From: an uncultured Acetatifactor sp.
GTDB taxonomy: Bacteria; Bacillota; Clostridia; Lachnospirales; Lachnospiraceae
Reading direction: 5' to 3'
DNA length: 56,495 nucleotides
NCBI GenBank assembly: GCA_934402375.1
Contig: CAKRUB010000018.1
Span: forward strand, 1-56,495
The translations under genes were made by a program, and so were the position numbers. Of this stretch, positions 8,043 to 16,701 are shown in pieces; within the stretch, counting starts at the first letter, position 1, and each line of letters opens with the position of its first letter. The notes beneath the pieces were generated by a model that had not been told where the DNA came from, ran no database searches, and saw only the letters and a list, made by a program, of their open reading frames with translations.

Positions 8043-9167
8043 ATGGAGAGCAAGGTCTTACAATCGGATATTCAGAGGGATGAATGTATGCTGACGGGAA
8101 AGTTCGGCGGCAGAGGATATGACTGGTGGTGGCATTCTTTCACGGGCTACAGCAGAGAGACGGGCAAGGAAAAGTCTTTCTTCATTGCTTTTTTCCTGTG
8201 CAACCCGGACAGGGGCGAGCGCAAGCCTGTTTTTAAACCGCGCCCATCGTACCTCATGGTGAAGGCAGGCGCGTGGGGAAAGGATGGTGCGCAGCTGCAC
8301 AGGTTCTTCGGATGGGACGAGCTGACGCTGAAGGGGAAAGCACCCTTTGCGGTGGCGGCAGAGGACTGTTATCTGTCGGAGACGGCGACGAAGGGGCGCA
8401 TCAATGTGTCTGCGGAGGACGCAAAGGCGCACCCGGAGTATATGTGCCAGTCTGGCAGAATGTCGTGGAAGCTGAAGATCGAGAAAAAGATTCCGTTTAA
8501 TGTCGGCTACGGTGCGGGAAAGCTGTTCCGGGAGCTGAAAGCGTTCCAGATGTACTGGCACGCGGAGGGCATGAAGACCCTGTACAGCGGCACTGTGACA
8601 TGGAATGGGGAGATATATGACGTAAAGCCGGAAAGCTGCTGGGGCTATGCGGATAAAAACTGGGGCAGTGATTTCACGATGCCGTGGGTGTGGCTGTCGT
8701 CGAACCATATGGTGAGCAGACTGACCGGAAAGAAGCTGACGAACAGCGCTTTCGACATCGGAGGCGGAAGACCGGTCGTGTTTGGTATTCCCATGGAGCG
8801 GAAGCTGTTGGGCGCGTTCTGCTATGAGGGGCAGGGCTATGAGTTTAATTTTTCAAAGTTCTGGATGCTCCCCAAGACAAGATTTGAATGCATTGAGACA
8901 CCGGATCAGTTGATCTGGCATGTGAAGCAGGAGACTTTGAAGGCAGTGCTGTTTGTAGAAGTCCGGTGCAAAAAGAGCGAGATGCTGTTCATGAATTACG
9001 AGAACCCGGACGGCATTATCCGCCATAAGAGACTCTGGAACGGCGGCACAGGTACAGGCCGCGTGAGACTTTACAAAAAAGAGGGAATCTACCGTAAACT
9101 GATCGATGACATCAGCATCAGAAACGTCGGCTGCGAGATGGGGGCAGAGGAAGAGGCGGAGCAGTAA
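8043..9167 (+). CDS. Tocopherol cyclase-like protein
   Basis: This 374-residue cytosolic protein resembles the tocopherol cyclase / lipocalin-like family (PF14249). Supporting segments are the N-terminal FGGRGYDWWWHSFTGY and the signature SCWGYADKNWGSDF followed by PWVWLSSN. In plants and cyanobacteria the family cyclises tocopherol precursors. Bacillota members have no known quinone substrate and their role is open. There is no signal peptide or membrane helix. GGGAGG lies 9 nt before the ATG at 8043. It follows the CE2-like esterase by 28 nt and may share its transcript. The family assignment is from memory of the signature, not a search. Confidence 0.65.
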   Translation: MESKVLQSDIQRDECMLTGKFGGRGYDWWWHSFTGYSRETGKEKSFFIAFFLCNPDRGERKPVFKPRPSYLMVKAGAWGKDGAQLHRFFGWDELTLKGKAPFAVAAEDCYLSETATKGRINVSAEDAKAHPEYMCQSGRMSWKLKIEKKIPFNVGYGAGKLFRELKAFQMYWHAEGMKTLYSGTVTWNGEIYDVKPESCWGYADKNWGSDFTMPWVWLSSNHMVSRLTGKKLTNSAFDIGGGRPVVFGIPMERKLLGAFCYEGQGYEFNFSKFWMLPKTRFECIETPDQLIWHVKQETLKAVLFVEVRCKKSEMLFMNYENPDGIIRHKRLWNGGTGTGRVRLYKKEGIYRKLIDDISIRNVGCEMGAEEEAEQ

Positions 9168-9175
9168 GAAAGTAA

Positions 9176-9204
9176 TTGACGAGAAAGAATTATTGTAGTA
9201 GTAT
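9176..9204 (+). promoter_or_regulatory. Promoter of the antisense antitoxin RNA
   Basis: TTGACG (9176-9181), a 17-nt spacer and TAGTAT (9199-9204), pointing right into the toxin gene's 3' region. Confidence 0.6.
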
Positions 9205-9210
9205 ATATAC

Positions 9211-9241
9211 AAAAAGGGAAAGCCAGAGAAGCGGCTTACCC
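9211..9241 (-). terminator. Terminator of the toxin mRNA
   Basis: On the minus strand GGGTAAGCC (from 9241) pairs with GGCTTTCCC and is followed by five Ts ending at 9211. Confidence 0.65.
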
Positions 9242-9271
9242 TCCAGTGAGTGTTTAACGCTTTACAGCGTC

Positions 9272-9310
9272 AGCCGTCACATTTGGTGGATGTGGCGGCT
9301 ATTTTCTTTT
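9272..9310 (+). terminator. Terminator of the antisense RNA
   Basis: AGCCGTCACAT (9272-9282) pairs with ATGTGGCGGCT (9290-9300) with one G-U pair, followed by ATTTTCTTTT. The 3' arm includes the toxin stop codon on the other strand. Confidence 0.7.
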
Positions 9311-9400
9311 CCTGTGAAAGATTGCGTAACACAATCCGATCAGGGTGCAAATGAACATTCCAATCTGAATTAAATCAGAGTATGTAACATACATAAGCAT
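9299..9400 (-). CDS. Small holin-like type I toxin peptide
   Basis: A 33-residue peptide starting MLMYVTYSDLIQIGMFI and ending in a basic tail HRKRK. It has one hydrophobic helix (about residues 10-28), so it should insert in the cytoplasmic membrane. A near-ideal GAGGAGGG site lies 2 to 3 nt upstream on the minus strand. Short peptides with an S/T-x-x-x-[LI]-x-x-GMFI core are annotated as putative holin-like toxins in Bacillota. The strong ribosome site, dedicated promoter, two facing terminators and opposite-strand RNA support a type I toxin-antitoxin locus. It is far too short for standard gene callers. Confidence 0.75.
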   Translation of the reverse strand: MLMYVTYSDLIQIGMFICTLIGLCYAIFHRKRK

Positions 9401-9424
9401 CGCCCTCCTCTCTGTATCTGGAGG

Positions 9425-9454
9425 ATAACACGCTCGAACCGGGAGGATGAACAA
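9425..9454 (-). promoter_or_regulatory. Candidate promoter of the toxin gene
   Basis: On the minus strand TTGTTC (9454-9449), an 18-nt spacer and TGTTAT (9430-9425). It overlaps the ribosome binding site of the tatD-type gene. Confidence 0.4.
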
Positions 9455-10224
9455 TGACACCTATATTTGATACTCATGCACATTATGATGACGAGGCATT
9501 TGACGAGGATCGGGACGCCCTCCTGACCGGGCTGCCGGAGAATGGAATCGCCCGGGTCGTGAATGTTGGCGCGAGCCTTGCATCCTGTGAGCGGACGATA
9601 GAGCTTATGAACAGATATGACTATATCTACGGCGCAATCGGAGTTCATCCAAGCGAGACGGCAGAGCTGGACGATAAGGCTTTTGAATGGTTGCGACAGC
9701 AGTGTCAGTTGGAAAAATGCGTGGCAGTCGGCGAAATCGGGCTGGATTACTATTGGGATGAACCCGACAGAGAACTCCAGAAGACATGGTTCCGCAGGCA
9801 GTTGAACATGGCAAGAGAGCTTGACAAGCCTGTCATCATCCATTCAAGGGATGCGGCAAAGGACACAGTGGATCTCATGACAGAGGAGCACGCGGAGGAG
9901 ATCGGCGGCGTCATTCACTGCTATTCCTACACAAAGGAAACAGCCGAAGTCTTCCTGAAGATGGGGTTCTATTTCGGAATTGGCGGCGTATTGACCTTTA
10001 AGAATGCAAAAAAGTTGAAGGAGGCAGTGGCATATATCCCGTTGGAGCGGATCGTTCTGGAGACGGACTGTCCTTATCTGGCGCCGGAGCCGAACCGGGG
10101 AAAGCGCAACAGCTCGCTGAATATTCCGTATGTGATCAAGGCGCTCGCGGAGATCAAGGGCGTGGAGGAAGAGACGGTAAGGCGGGTAGCGTGGGAGAAT
10201 GCCAACAAGCTATATCGCCTGTAG
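9454..10224 (+). CDS. TatD family metal-dependent deoxyribonuclease/hydrolase
   Basis: This 256-residue cytosolic TIM-barrel hydrolase uses two metal ions. Metal ligands are visible as H8-x-H10 in FDTHAHYDD, Glu in VGEIGLDYYW, His in VIHSRDA, His in IHCYSY, and Asp in LETDCPYLAP. TatD enzymes act as 3'-5' exonucleases or AP endonucleases in DNA repair and in DNA turnover. The length is standard. GGGAGG precedes the ATG. In many Bacillota this gene lies next to rnmV and rsmA; here rsmA is 17 kb away. The toxin promoter on the other strand overlaps its start. Confidence 0.92.
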   Translation: MTPIFDTHAHYDDEAFDEDRDALLTGLPENGIARVVNVGASLASCERTIELMNRYDYIYGAIGVHPSETAELDDKAFEWLRQQCQLEKCVAVGEIGLDYYWDEPDRELQKTWFRRQLNMARELDKPVIIHSRDAAKDTVDLMTEEHAEEIGGVIHCYSYTKETAEVFLKMGFYFGIGGVLTFKNAKKLKEAVAYIPLERIVLETDCPYLAPEPNRGKRNSSLNIPYVIKALAEIKGVEEETVRRVAWENANKLYRL

Positions 10225-10305
10225 AAGACAGATTAGGTGCTTGCGCAACGTCACTTGTTTCGCAATTACCTGTATTGTGACGGATAGTTGAAGGGAGACC
10301 CGAAG

Positions 10306-10716
10306 GTGAAGAAAGCTTTATTCAGAAAAGACTGGATCCTTGCGGTGCTGGCGGTTGTGGGGTTCTATCTGCTGCTGGCAACAGTGGGGATAGGTTGTCC
10401 GATCAAATTTGTCACCGGAATATCCTGTGCGGGCTGTGGTATGACGCGCGCGTGGCTTGCATTGTTGCGGCTGGATCTGCGGACAGCCTTTGAGTATCAT
10501 CCGCTTTTCTGGCTGCCCCCTGTTGCCCTCATCATCTTTGCGTTGAAAGGGAAGATAACCCAAAAAATGTATAAACTTTTACTGTTTACAATAGTGCTGT
10601 TGTTTGGTATAGTATACATGTATCGAATGATCGGCAGTGATCAAATTGTAATTTTTGAGCCGAAAAAAGGAATATTTTTTCGCATTGCCGAATTTATTTA
10701 CAACAGGAGGAGATAG
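10306..10716 (+). CDS. DUF2752 membrane protein
   Basis: This 136-residue membrane protein has three hydrophobic helices. It contains the DUF2752 signature (GCPIKFVTGISCAGCGMTRA, then AFEYHPLFWLPP) with two conserved cysteines around the CxxCG turn. The family is widespread and has no known function. A GTG start at 10306 is preceded by GGGAG at about 7 nt. A TTG six codons earlier would sit on the ribosome site and is not preferred. It ends 2 nt before the next gene, so the two are almost certainly co-transcribed. Confidence 0.8.
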   Translation: MKKALFRKDWILAVLAVVGFYLLLATVGIGCPIKFVTGISCAGCGMTRAWLALLRLDLRTAFEYHPLFWLPPVALIIFALKGKITQKMYKLLLFTIVLLFGIVYMYRMIGSDQIVIFEPKKGIFFRIAEFIYNRRR

Positions 10717-10717
10717 T

Positions 10718-11323
10718 ATGTTTTGTGGTAATTGTGGACAGCAGGCACCTGAAGGTGCAAAGAATTGTCCGAACTGTGGCGCACCGCTTGAAGGAGGCGA
10801 CAAGCTGGACAATCTGACAAAGGATGTAAAGAATGCATTTGACAACGCGGAAAAAGAGCTTGGAAGCGCTGTGCAGGATGTTCATCAGACAATTTCAAAT
10901 GCAGGAGCGCCGTATGCTGGAGAAAAGCTTCAGACTGACAGAGGACTTCTTGCATACATAGTTCTGACGATTATTACCTGCGGAATTTATTCCTATTATT
11001 TCATCTACAAGATGGCGCATGATGTCAATATTGCCTGCGAAGGTGATGGCGAGAGCACAGGCGGTCTGGTAAAGTTCATCGTTCTGTCTATCATTACCTG
11101 TGGTATTTATGCATGGGTATGGTATTATAAGCTCGGAAACAGACTTTCGTCCAATGCCAGCAGATATGGCTTGACTTTCCAGGAGAATGGTACAACAGTG
11201 CTGCTGTGGCTGCTTTTTGGTGCGATGCTCTGCGGTATCGGACCTTTCGTTGCAATGAACATTTTGATCAAGAATACCAACAAGATCTGTGAAGCTTATA
11301 ACCAGCAGCATGGTCTGATGTAA
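10718..11323 (+). CDS. Zinc-ribbon DUF4234 membrane protein
   Basis: This 201-residue protein opens with a double-CxxC zinc ribbon (CGNCG near residue 3 and CPNCGAP near residue 17), followed by a charged linker. A DUF4234 region follows (about residues 85-195) with two copies of an IITCGIY turn between hydrophobic helices, then a final membrane segment. Such proteins sit in the membrane with the zinc ribbon in the cytosol. Their role is unknown. GGAGGAG lies before the ATG, and the gene is linked to the DUF2752 gene by a 1-nt gap. Confidence 0.8.
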   Translation: MFCGNCGQQAPEGAKNCPNCGAPLEGGDKLDNLTKDVKNAFDNAEKELGSAVQDVHQTISNAGAPYAGEKLQTDRGLLAYIVLTIITCGIYSYYFIYKMAHDVNIACEGDGESTGGLVKFIVLSIITCGIYAWVWYYKLGNRLSSNASRYGLTFQENGTTVLLWLLFGAMLCGIGPFVAMNILIKNTNKICEAYNQQHGLM

Positions 11324-11361
11324 TGTGATTTAAAAAACAGAATAGAGATAATAACCTTGTG

Positions 11362-11392
11362 ATACGGCTGCTTCTTCGGAAGTCAGCCGTAT
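11362..11392 (+). other. Stem-loop after the DUF4234 gene
   Basis: ATACGGCTG (11362-11370) pairs perfectly with CAGCCGTAT (11384-11392). There is no T-tract after it, so it may stabilise the mRNA end or act with a factor rather than be an intrinsic terminator. Confidence 0.5.
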
Positions 11393-11472
11393 TGTAATGC
11401 TTGAAGAACTTTGTCAGGAATATTATAATAGAGGGCAGATTTACGGCACTGCGGAAGGAGAGGTTAAAGAGG

Positions 11473-13518
11473 ATGAAGAAGCTGATTAACGGACAGAATA
11501 TTGCCCTCGGGGTATGCTATTATCCGGAGCACTGGGACAGGGAGCTCTGGGGACAGGACTTGGACAGAATGCTCGCTGCCGGGTTGAAAACGGTGCGAAT
11601 CGCGGAGTTTGCATGGAGCCTTATTGAACCGAGGGAGAACGAGTACACCTACGACTTTTTTGATTCCTTCCTCGACCTTGCGGCGGAGAAGGGAATGCAG
11701 GTCATTTTCTGTACTCCCACGGCGACACCTCCCGCATGGCTCACCGAAAAGTATCCGGAGGTATTGAATGCCGATATGGACGGCAATCTGTACCGTCACG
11801 GCTCCAGAAGGCATTATAATTACAATTCCTCCGTCTATCTTGAGAAGAGCAGGAATATCGTTGAGAAATCCGCGTCGCATTATGCCGGGCATCCTGCCAT
11901 CATCGGCTGGCAGCTGGACAATGAGTTCAACTGTGAAAATGATGTCTTTTATTCGGAGAGCGATACGGTGGCGTTCCGCAGCTTCCTCCGGGAAAAATAC
12001 GGTTCGCTGGAAGAGCTGAACCGGGCGTGGGGAACTGTGTTCTGGAACCAGACCTACACGGACTGGGGCGAGGTATATGTTCCGCGGAAGACAAACACAA
12101 ACTCGGTTAATCCGCATGAAATGCTGGACTATTACCGCTTTGTCTCGGACAGCGTGAACCGCTATGCGAAGATGCAGGCGGATATTATCAGAAAATATAA
12201 AAAGCCGGATGACTTTATTACCACGAACGGTATGTTTGCAAATATTGACTATCAGCGCATGAGGCGTGAGAGTCTGGATGTGCTGATGTACGATTCCTAC
12301 CCTGACTTTGGATATGCGTTGGACGGCTACAATGCGGATGACCCGATGAAGGACAGATGGTGGAGCAGAAATCTGTCCGAGGTCCGCGCAGTGTCGGATA
12401 ATTTCGGCATCATGGAGCAGCAGAGCGGCGCGAACGGCTGGAATACAAGGATGGAGGCGCCGTCTCCCAGACCGGGGCAGATCACTCTCTGGACGATGCA
12501 GAGCATAGCGCACGGCGCGGACTATATCAGCTACTTCCGCTGGCGCACCTGTACCTTTGGAACGGAAATTTACTGGCACGGCATACTGGATTACTCGGGC
12601 AGGGATAACAGGAGGCTCCGGGAGATCACACAGCTCGGTAAGATGCTTCCATTGATGCAGGAGCTTGCGGGCTCAAAGTATCAGGCGAAGGTCGGGATAT
12701 TGAAGGATTATGACAACATATGGGACGCGCAGCTCGACAGATGGCACAGCAGGGTCGACAATGTCAGCCAGAATACATTGTTTACGGTGCTGCAGCACAC
12801 GCACACGCCCTTTGATTATATCTACTTTGAACAGCTGAACTCTGCGGAGGAGCTTAAGCAGTATGAGCTGCTCTTTTATCCGCATGCGTGCATTCTGACG
12901 CCGGAGAGGGCGGAGCTCCTGGAGCAGTATGTGGCGCAGGGCGGAAAGCTCGTCATGGGCTGCAGGACGGGCTACAAGGACAGCAACGGAAGATGCGTCA
13001 CGGAGTATCTGCCGGGGCTGGCTGCGAAGGTCACTGGAACGGACATCCCCGAATATTCTTTCGTCGCGCCAGACGAAGAGCCGGTGCTGGCTGAGTGGGA
13101 CTGCACGGTTTTCGAGGCTGCGGTGTTCAATGATCTGCCGGTTCCGGCAGGAGAGCAGGCGGAGGCAGTGAGCTTCTATCTCTCCAGCTATTACGAGGGA
13201 GAACCTGCCGTTATCCGCAACCGCTTCGGCGACGGGGAGGCATACTATTTCGGCGGCGCTTTCAGCGAAGCTGCCGTGAAAGTATTTCTGGATAAGCTGC
13301 ATATGGCGGCTCCCTACCGGGATGTTGTGGAGCTTTCCGAGGATTGCGAGCTGGCGGTTCGGGAGAAGGACGGCAGGAGATACCTGTTCGTGCTGAATTA
13401 TTCCGCAAAGGAGCAGGGAGTGATCCTGAATAAGCGCCTTTGGAATCTTCTGGGTGAAAAGTGGGAGGAAGGCACCTGCATGATTGAGAAATACGGAGTA
13501 AGGCTTTACCGGCTGTGA
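11473..13518 (+). CDS. GH42 beta-galactosidase
   Basis: This 681-residue cytosolic glycoside hydrolase family 42 enzyme should cleave terminal beta-galactosides taken up as oligosaccharides. The N-terminal TIM barrel starts with LGVCYYPEHWDRELW. The acid/base is E151 in GWQLDNEFNC and the nucleophile is E315 in GIMEQQSG, matching the spacing of Thermus A4 beta-galactosidase. A trimerisation-type Rossmann domain (about residues 390-600) and a small C-terminal beta domain follow. The start at 11473 is supported by GGAGAGG upstream and by conservation from GVCYYPEHW. It is probably first in an operon with the ATPase, MATE and PHP genes. Confidence 0.93.
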   Translation: MKKLINGQNIALGVCYYPEHWDRELWGQDLDRMLAAGLKTVRIAEFAWSLIEPRENEYTYDFFDSFLDLAAEKGMQVIFCTPTATPPAWLTEKYPEVLNADMDGNLYRHGSRRHYNYNSSVYLEKSRNIVEKSASHYAGHPAIIGWQLDNEFNCENDVFYSESDTVAFRSFLREKYGSLEELNRAWGTVFWNQTYTDWGEVYVPRKTNTNSVNPHEMLDYYRFVSDSVNRYAKMQADIIRKYKKPDDFITTNGMFANIDYQRMRRESLDVLMYDSYPDFGYALDGYNADDPMKDRWWSRNLSEVRAVSDNFGIMEQQSGANGWNTRMEAPSPRPGQITLWTMQSIAHGADYISYFRWRTCTFGTEIYWHGILDYSGRDNRRLREITQLGKMLPLMQELAGSKYQAKVGILKDYDNIWDAQLDRWHSRVDNVSQNTLFTVLQHTHTPFDYIYFEQLNSAEELKQYELLFYPHACILTPERAELLEQYVAQGGKLVMGCRTGYKDSNGRCVTEYLPGLAAKVTGTDIPEYSFVAPDEEPVLAEWDCTVFEAAVFNDLPVPAGEQAEAVSFYLSSYYEGEPAVIRNRFGDGEAYYFGGAFSEAAVKVFLDKLHMAAPYRDVVELSEDCELAVREKDGRRYLFVLNYSAKEQGVILNKRLWNLLGEKWEEGTCMIEKYGVRLYRL

Positions 13519-13567
13519 TGTGCCGGTATGTCTATGATAGATAACAGGATCGGGAGGTTTTAAGGAG

Positions 13568-15286
13568 ATGAAGACAGCAGCAGATTTGCAGACACTGCTC
13601 CGCCAGATAGATCATAAGGGCTATCCGGCATATAAGGACACGAAGGGAAAATATCAGTTCCAGCAGTATGTCCTTTCGATAGACCATGTACAGGGAGACC
13701 CCTTTGCGGCGCCTTCCAAGGTCAGTCTTCTGCTGCCCGGAAGGGTGGCGGGCTTTGATAAGAAATGTTATGACACGGATGTCAGAAGAACTGCCTTTCA
13801 GGATTACCTGCTCCGGCGCATGGCGGCGAAGATTAAGGACTTCTCTTTCAAGGCGAAGGGCTCCGGCAAGAGCGGTCTCCTCGGGATCAGCCATCCCGGA
13901 CAGGAGATACTGGAGCGCAGCGCCTGCACGGTAGACCCGCAGAGCGGAGACATTACAGTGAGGATGGAGATCGGATTTCCGGCGAATGGGCGCACCATCA
14001 ACTCCGGTGAGCTTGGGAAGATTTTGTTTGATTTCCTGCCTGTCTGCGTGCGGCAGACACTGCTCGCAGCGTCCTGTCCGAAGGACGGACTGGAGAAGGT
14101 GCTGTTCCTTGCGGACGACCAGCAGTATATCCGGCAGGAGTTAAAGAAGCGCGGGCTGGTTGCCTTTGTGGCAAACGGCGCGGTTCTGCCGCGGAAGTCG
14201 GGTGTGTCCGCACTGCCCATGAGGGAGGCGGTTCCCTTTCAGAGCCCGGCATCCATGGAGGTCATCATGGAGCTGCCGCACGGCGGAAAGCTCGCGGGCA
14301 TGGGCATCCGGAAGGGCGTGACGCTGATTGTCGGCGGCGGCTATCACGGAAAGTCAACTCTGCTGGAGGCGTTGGAGCTTGGTGTGTACAACCATATTCA
14401 GGGGGACGGCAGAGAGTATGTGATCACTGACGAATCCGCCGTAAAGCTCCGGGCGGAGGACGGCCGCAGCATCCAGAGGACGGACATCTCCATGTTTATA
14501 CGGAACCTGCCGAACGGCAGGGATACAAAGACCTTCTATACAGAGGATGCCAGCGGCAGTACCTCACAGGCGGCGAACACCGTTGAGGCGATGGAGGCGG
14601 GAGCAGAGGTGTTCCTGATCGATGAGGACACGAGCGCGACGAACTTCATGATCCGGGATGAACTGATGCAGCGCGTCGTCAGCAGAGAGGTCGAGCCGAT
14701 CATTCCGTTCATCGACAGGGTGCGCGAGCTGTACGAGAGATACGGCATTTCGACAATCCTCGTCGCGGGAAGCTGTGGCTCCTATTTCCACATGGCGGAC
14801 TGCATTATCCAGATGAATAAGTATCAGCCGGTGGAGATCACGGCACTTGCGAAGAAGGAGGCGGAAAGCTTCCCCTATACGCTCGGAAGGGTGGATGCGG
14901 CGGAAGAGCCGGACTACCGGCGCGTTGTGAAGCGGGATGCCGCCTTTGCGAAGGATGACAGGATTAAAATGCGGACGGACGGAACGGATGGCTTCTCCAT
15001 CAACCGCGAGGAGGTCGACTTGCGCTATGTGGAGCAGCTGACGGATTCAGAACAGTTGACAGCCCTGTCCCATATGATAAAATACATGAAGCTGCATTCG
15101 TTCGACGGAAAGAGAACCCTGCGGGAGGCGGTGGAGGAGCTGTACGGCAGCATCTCCGGGAAGGGCTTCGGGGCGTTCTGCGAGGGGGAGGGAAAGCTGC
15201 CCGGAAATCTGGCGCTACCCAGAAAACAGGAGCTTTACGCCGCGCTCAACAGATGCAGGGAATTAATTGTGGTGGAAAAGGGATAA
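13568..15286 (+). CDS. PF09818 ABC-ATPase domain protein
   Basis: This 572-residue soluble ATPase belongs to the family annotated as ABC-ATPase domain-containing protein (PF09818). An N-terminal alpha/beta domain of about 240 residues precedes the P-loop GGGYHGKST (about residue 257). A Walker-B-like strand EVFLIDEDTSATNFM lies near residue 350. No transmembrane region and no ordinary LSGGQ signature are seen, so it is not a transporter subunit. The function of the family is unknown. It follows the GH42 gene by 49 nt with GGGAGG upstream, and ends 7 nt before the MATE gene. Confidence 0.85.
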   Translation: MKTAADLQTLLRQIDHKGYPAYKDTKGKYQFQQYVLSIDHVQGDPFAAPSKVSLLLPGRVAGFDKKCYDTDVRRTAFQDYLLRRMAAKIKDFSFKAKGSGKSGLLGISHPGQEILERSACTVDPQSGDITVRMEIGFPANGRTINSGELGKILFDFLPVCVRQTLLAASCPKDGLEKVLFLADDQQYIRQELKKRGLVAFVANGAVLPRKSGVSALPMREAVPFQSPASMEVIMELPHGGKLAGMGIRKGVTLIVGGGYHGKSTLLEALELGVYNHIQGDGREYVITDESAVKLRAEDGRSIQRTDISMFIRNLPNGRDTKTFYTEDASGSTSQAANTVEAMEAGAEVFLIDEDTSATNFMIRDELMQRVVSREVEPIIPFIDRVRELYERYGISTILVAGSCGSYFHMADCIIQMNKYQPVEITALAKKEAESFPYTLGRVDAAEEPDYRRVVKRDAAFAKDDRIKMRTDGTDGFSINREEVDLRYVEQLTDSEQLTALSHMIKYMKLHSFDGKRTLREAVEELYGSISGKGFGAFCEGEGKLPGNLALPRKQELYAALNRCRELIVVEKG

Positions 15287-15293
15287 AGGAATT

Positions 15294-16688
15294 ATGAACG
15301 TAAGGAATATGAATCAGGAGGAGAAGGTCTCCTATATGCTCAGCGAGCCGGTGCCGCATCTGGTCTGTCAGATGGCGGTGCCGACGATTATCAGCATGCT
15401 TGTGACCTCCTTCTATAACATGGTGGACACCTTCTTTGTAGGTAAGATCAACACGCAGGCGACGGCGGCGGTGGGTGTTGTATTCTCCGTGATGGCGTTT
15501 ATTCAGGCGTGCGGCTTCTTCTTTGGGCACGGCTCTGGCAACTACATTTCCCGGAAGCTCGGCGCGAAGGAATTCGACGAGGCTAACGTCATGGCAGCGA
15601 CCGGATTTTTCACAGCATTCTTCACGGGAATTGTGGCGGCGATAGCGGGGCTCTGCCTGCTGACACCGCTTGCGCGGGTTCTGGGCTCGACGCCGACCAT
15701 TCTGCCCTATACAAAGGACTATCTTCGGATTATTCTCATCGGCTGTCCGTTTATGATGTCGTCACTTGTGCTGAATAACCAGCTTCGCTTTCAGGGCAGC
15801 GCCTCCTATGCGATGGTGGGAATTGTGACGGGCGGGGTGCTGAATATTGTCCTTGACCCGCTGCTGATCTTTACCTGTGGCATGGGTGTTGCGGGAGCGG
15901 CGCTAGCCACAATTATCAGCCAGATCGTCAGCTTTGTCATTCTCTTTCTGATGAGCAGAAAGGGCGGAAACATCCGCATTGAATTTCGGAATTTTAAGCC
16001 CACATGGGCGTTGTATAAGGAGATTTTCCGGGGCGGTGTGCCGTCCCTTTGCAGACAGGGGCTTTCCAGTATTGCACAGGTCTGCCTGAACCATTCCGCG
16101 GGAACCTTCGGCGGAGCCTACAGCGACGCGGCGATCGCGGCAATGTCCATTGTCGGGAGAATCTCCATGTTTGCCAACTCGGCGCTGATCGGCTTCGGAC
16201 AGGGCTTCCAGCCGGTCTGCGGCATGAATTACGGAGCGAAGAAGTTCGGAAGGGTGCGGCAGGCGTTCGCCTTCTGCGTGAAGTATGCGGCGGTCTTCCT
16301 TGTCATCGTATCTGTGGCGGGAATTATTTTTGCAGAGCCGCTCGTGACCTGCTTCCGCCGGGAGGACGCGGAGGTTATCCGCATCGGCACGCTTGCGCTC
16401 CGGCTGCAATGTATCGTTTTCCCGCTGAATGCGTGGATCGTGATGAGTAATATGATGCTGCAGTCCATCGGCAAGGCGGCGAGAGCGTCCTTTGTCGCGG
16501 CGGCAAGGCAGGGAATTTTCTTCATTCCGCTGATCTGGATATTGCCGCAGATCTTCGGACTGCTCGGCGTCCAGATGTGTCAGACATGGTCGGATATATT
16601 TACCTTCGGTGTGTCTGTGCCGATGTGCGTCGGCGTGCTGAGAGAGATGAAACAGGCGGAAAGCCGGCAGATGACGGAAGAAGCCTGA
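15294..16688 (+). CDS. MATE family exporter
   Basis: This 464-residue membrane protein has about 12 predicted helices. Typical MATE segments are MAVPTIISMLVTSFYNMVDTFF near the start and FRGGVPSLCRQGLSSIAQV where the second half begins. It would export organic cations or metabolites using an ion gradient. The chosen ATG at 15294 has AAAGGA close upstream; a second in-frame ATG at 15309 (preceded by AAGGA) is possible. It differs clearly from the other MATE gene at 5537, so it is not a recent duplicate. It is the third gene of the GH42 operon. Confidence 0.88.
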   Translation: MNVRNMNQEEKVSYMLSEPVPHLVCQMAVPTIISMLVTSFYNMVDTFFVGKINTQATAAVGVVFSVMAFIQACGFFFGHGSGNYISRKLGAKEFDEANVMAATGFFTAFFTGIVAAIAGLCLLTPLARVLGSTPTILPYTKDYLRIILIGCPFMMSSLVLNNQLRFQGSASYAMVGIVTGGVLNIVLDPLLIFTCGMGVAGAALATIISQIVSFVILFLMSRKGGNIRIEFRNFKPTWALYKEIFRGGVPSLCRQGLSSIAQVCLNHSAGTFGGAYSDAAIAAMSIVGRISMFANSALIGFGQGFQPVCGMNYGAKKFGRVRQAFAFCVKYAAVFLVIVSVAGIIFAEPLVTCFRREDAEVIRIGTLALRLQCIVFPLNAWIVMSNMMLQSIGKAARASFVAAARQGIFFIPLIWILPQIFGLLGVQMCQTWSDIFTFGVSVPMCVGVLREMKQAESRQMTEEA

Positions 16689-16701
16689 GAAAGGATACAG
16701 G

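Larger units (their letters stand above)
9211..9310 (+). ncRNA. RatA-like antisense RNA (type I antitoxin)
   Basis: This is a predicted short RNA starting near 9211, just after the promoter at 9176-9204, and ending at the hairpin 9272-9300. It is complementary to the 3' untranslated region and the stop codon of the minus-strand toxin gene (9299-9400). The arrangement is like TxpA/RatA in Bacillus: two convergent transcripts overlapping at their 3' ends. The GAAAGCCAGAGAAGCGGCTT segment near its 5' end also resembles that seen in other loci of this type. Ends are inferred from promoter and terminator positions. Confidence 0.6.

Noticed and set aside
11362..11392. Intrinsic terminator after the DUF4234 gene
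   Set aside because: The stem is good, but no run of Ts follows, so it is listed only as a stem-loop.
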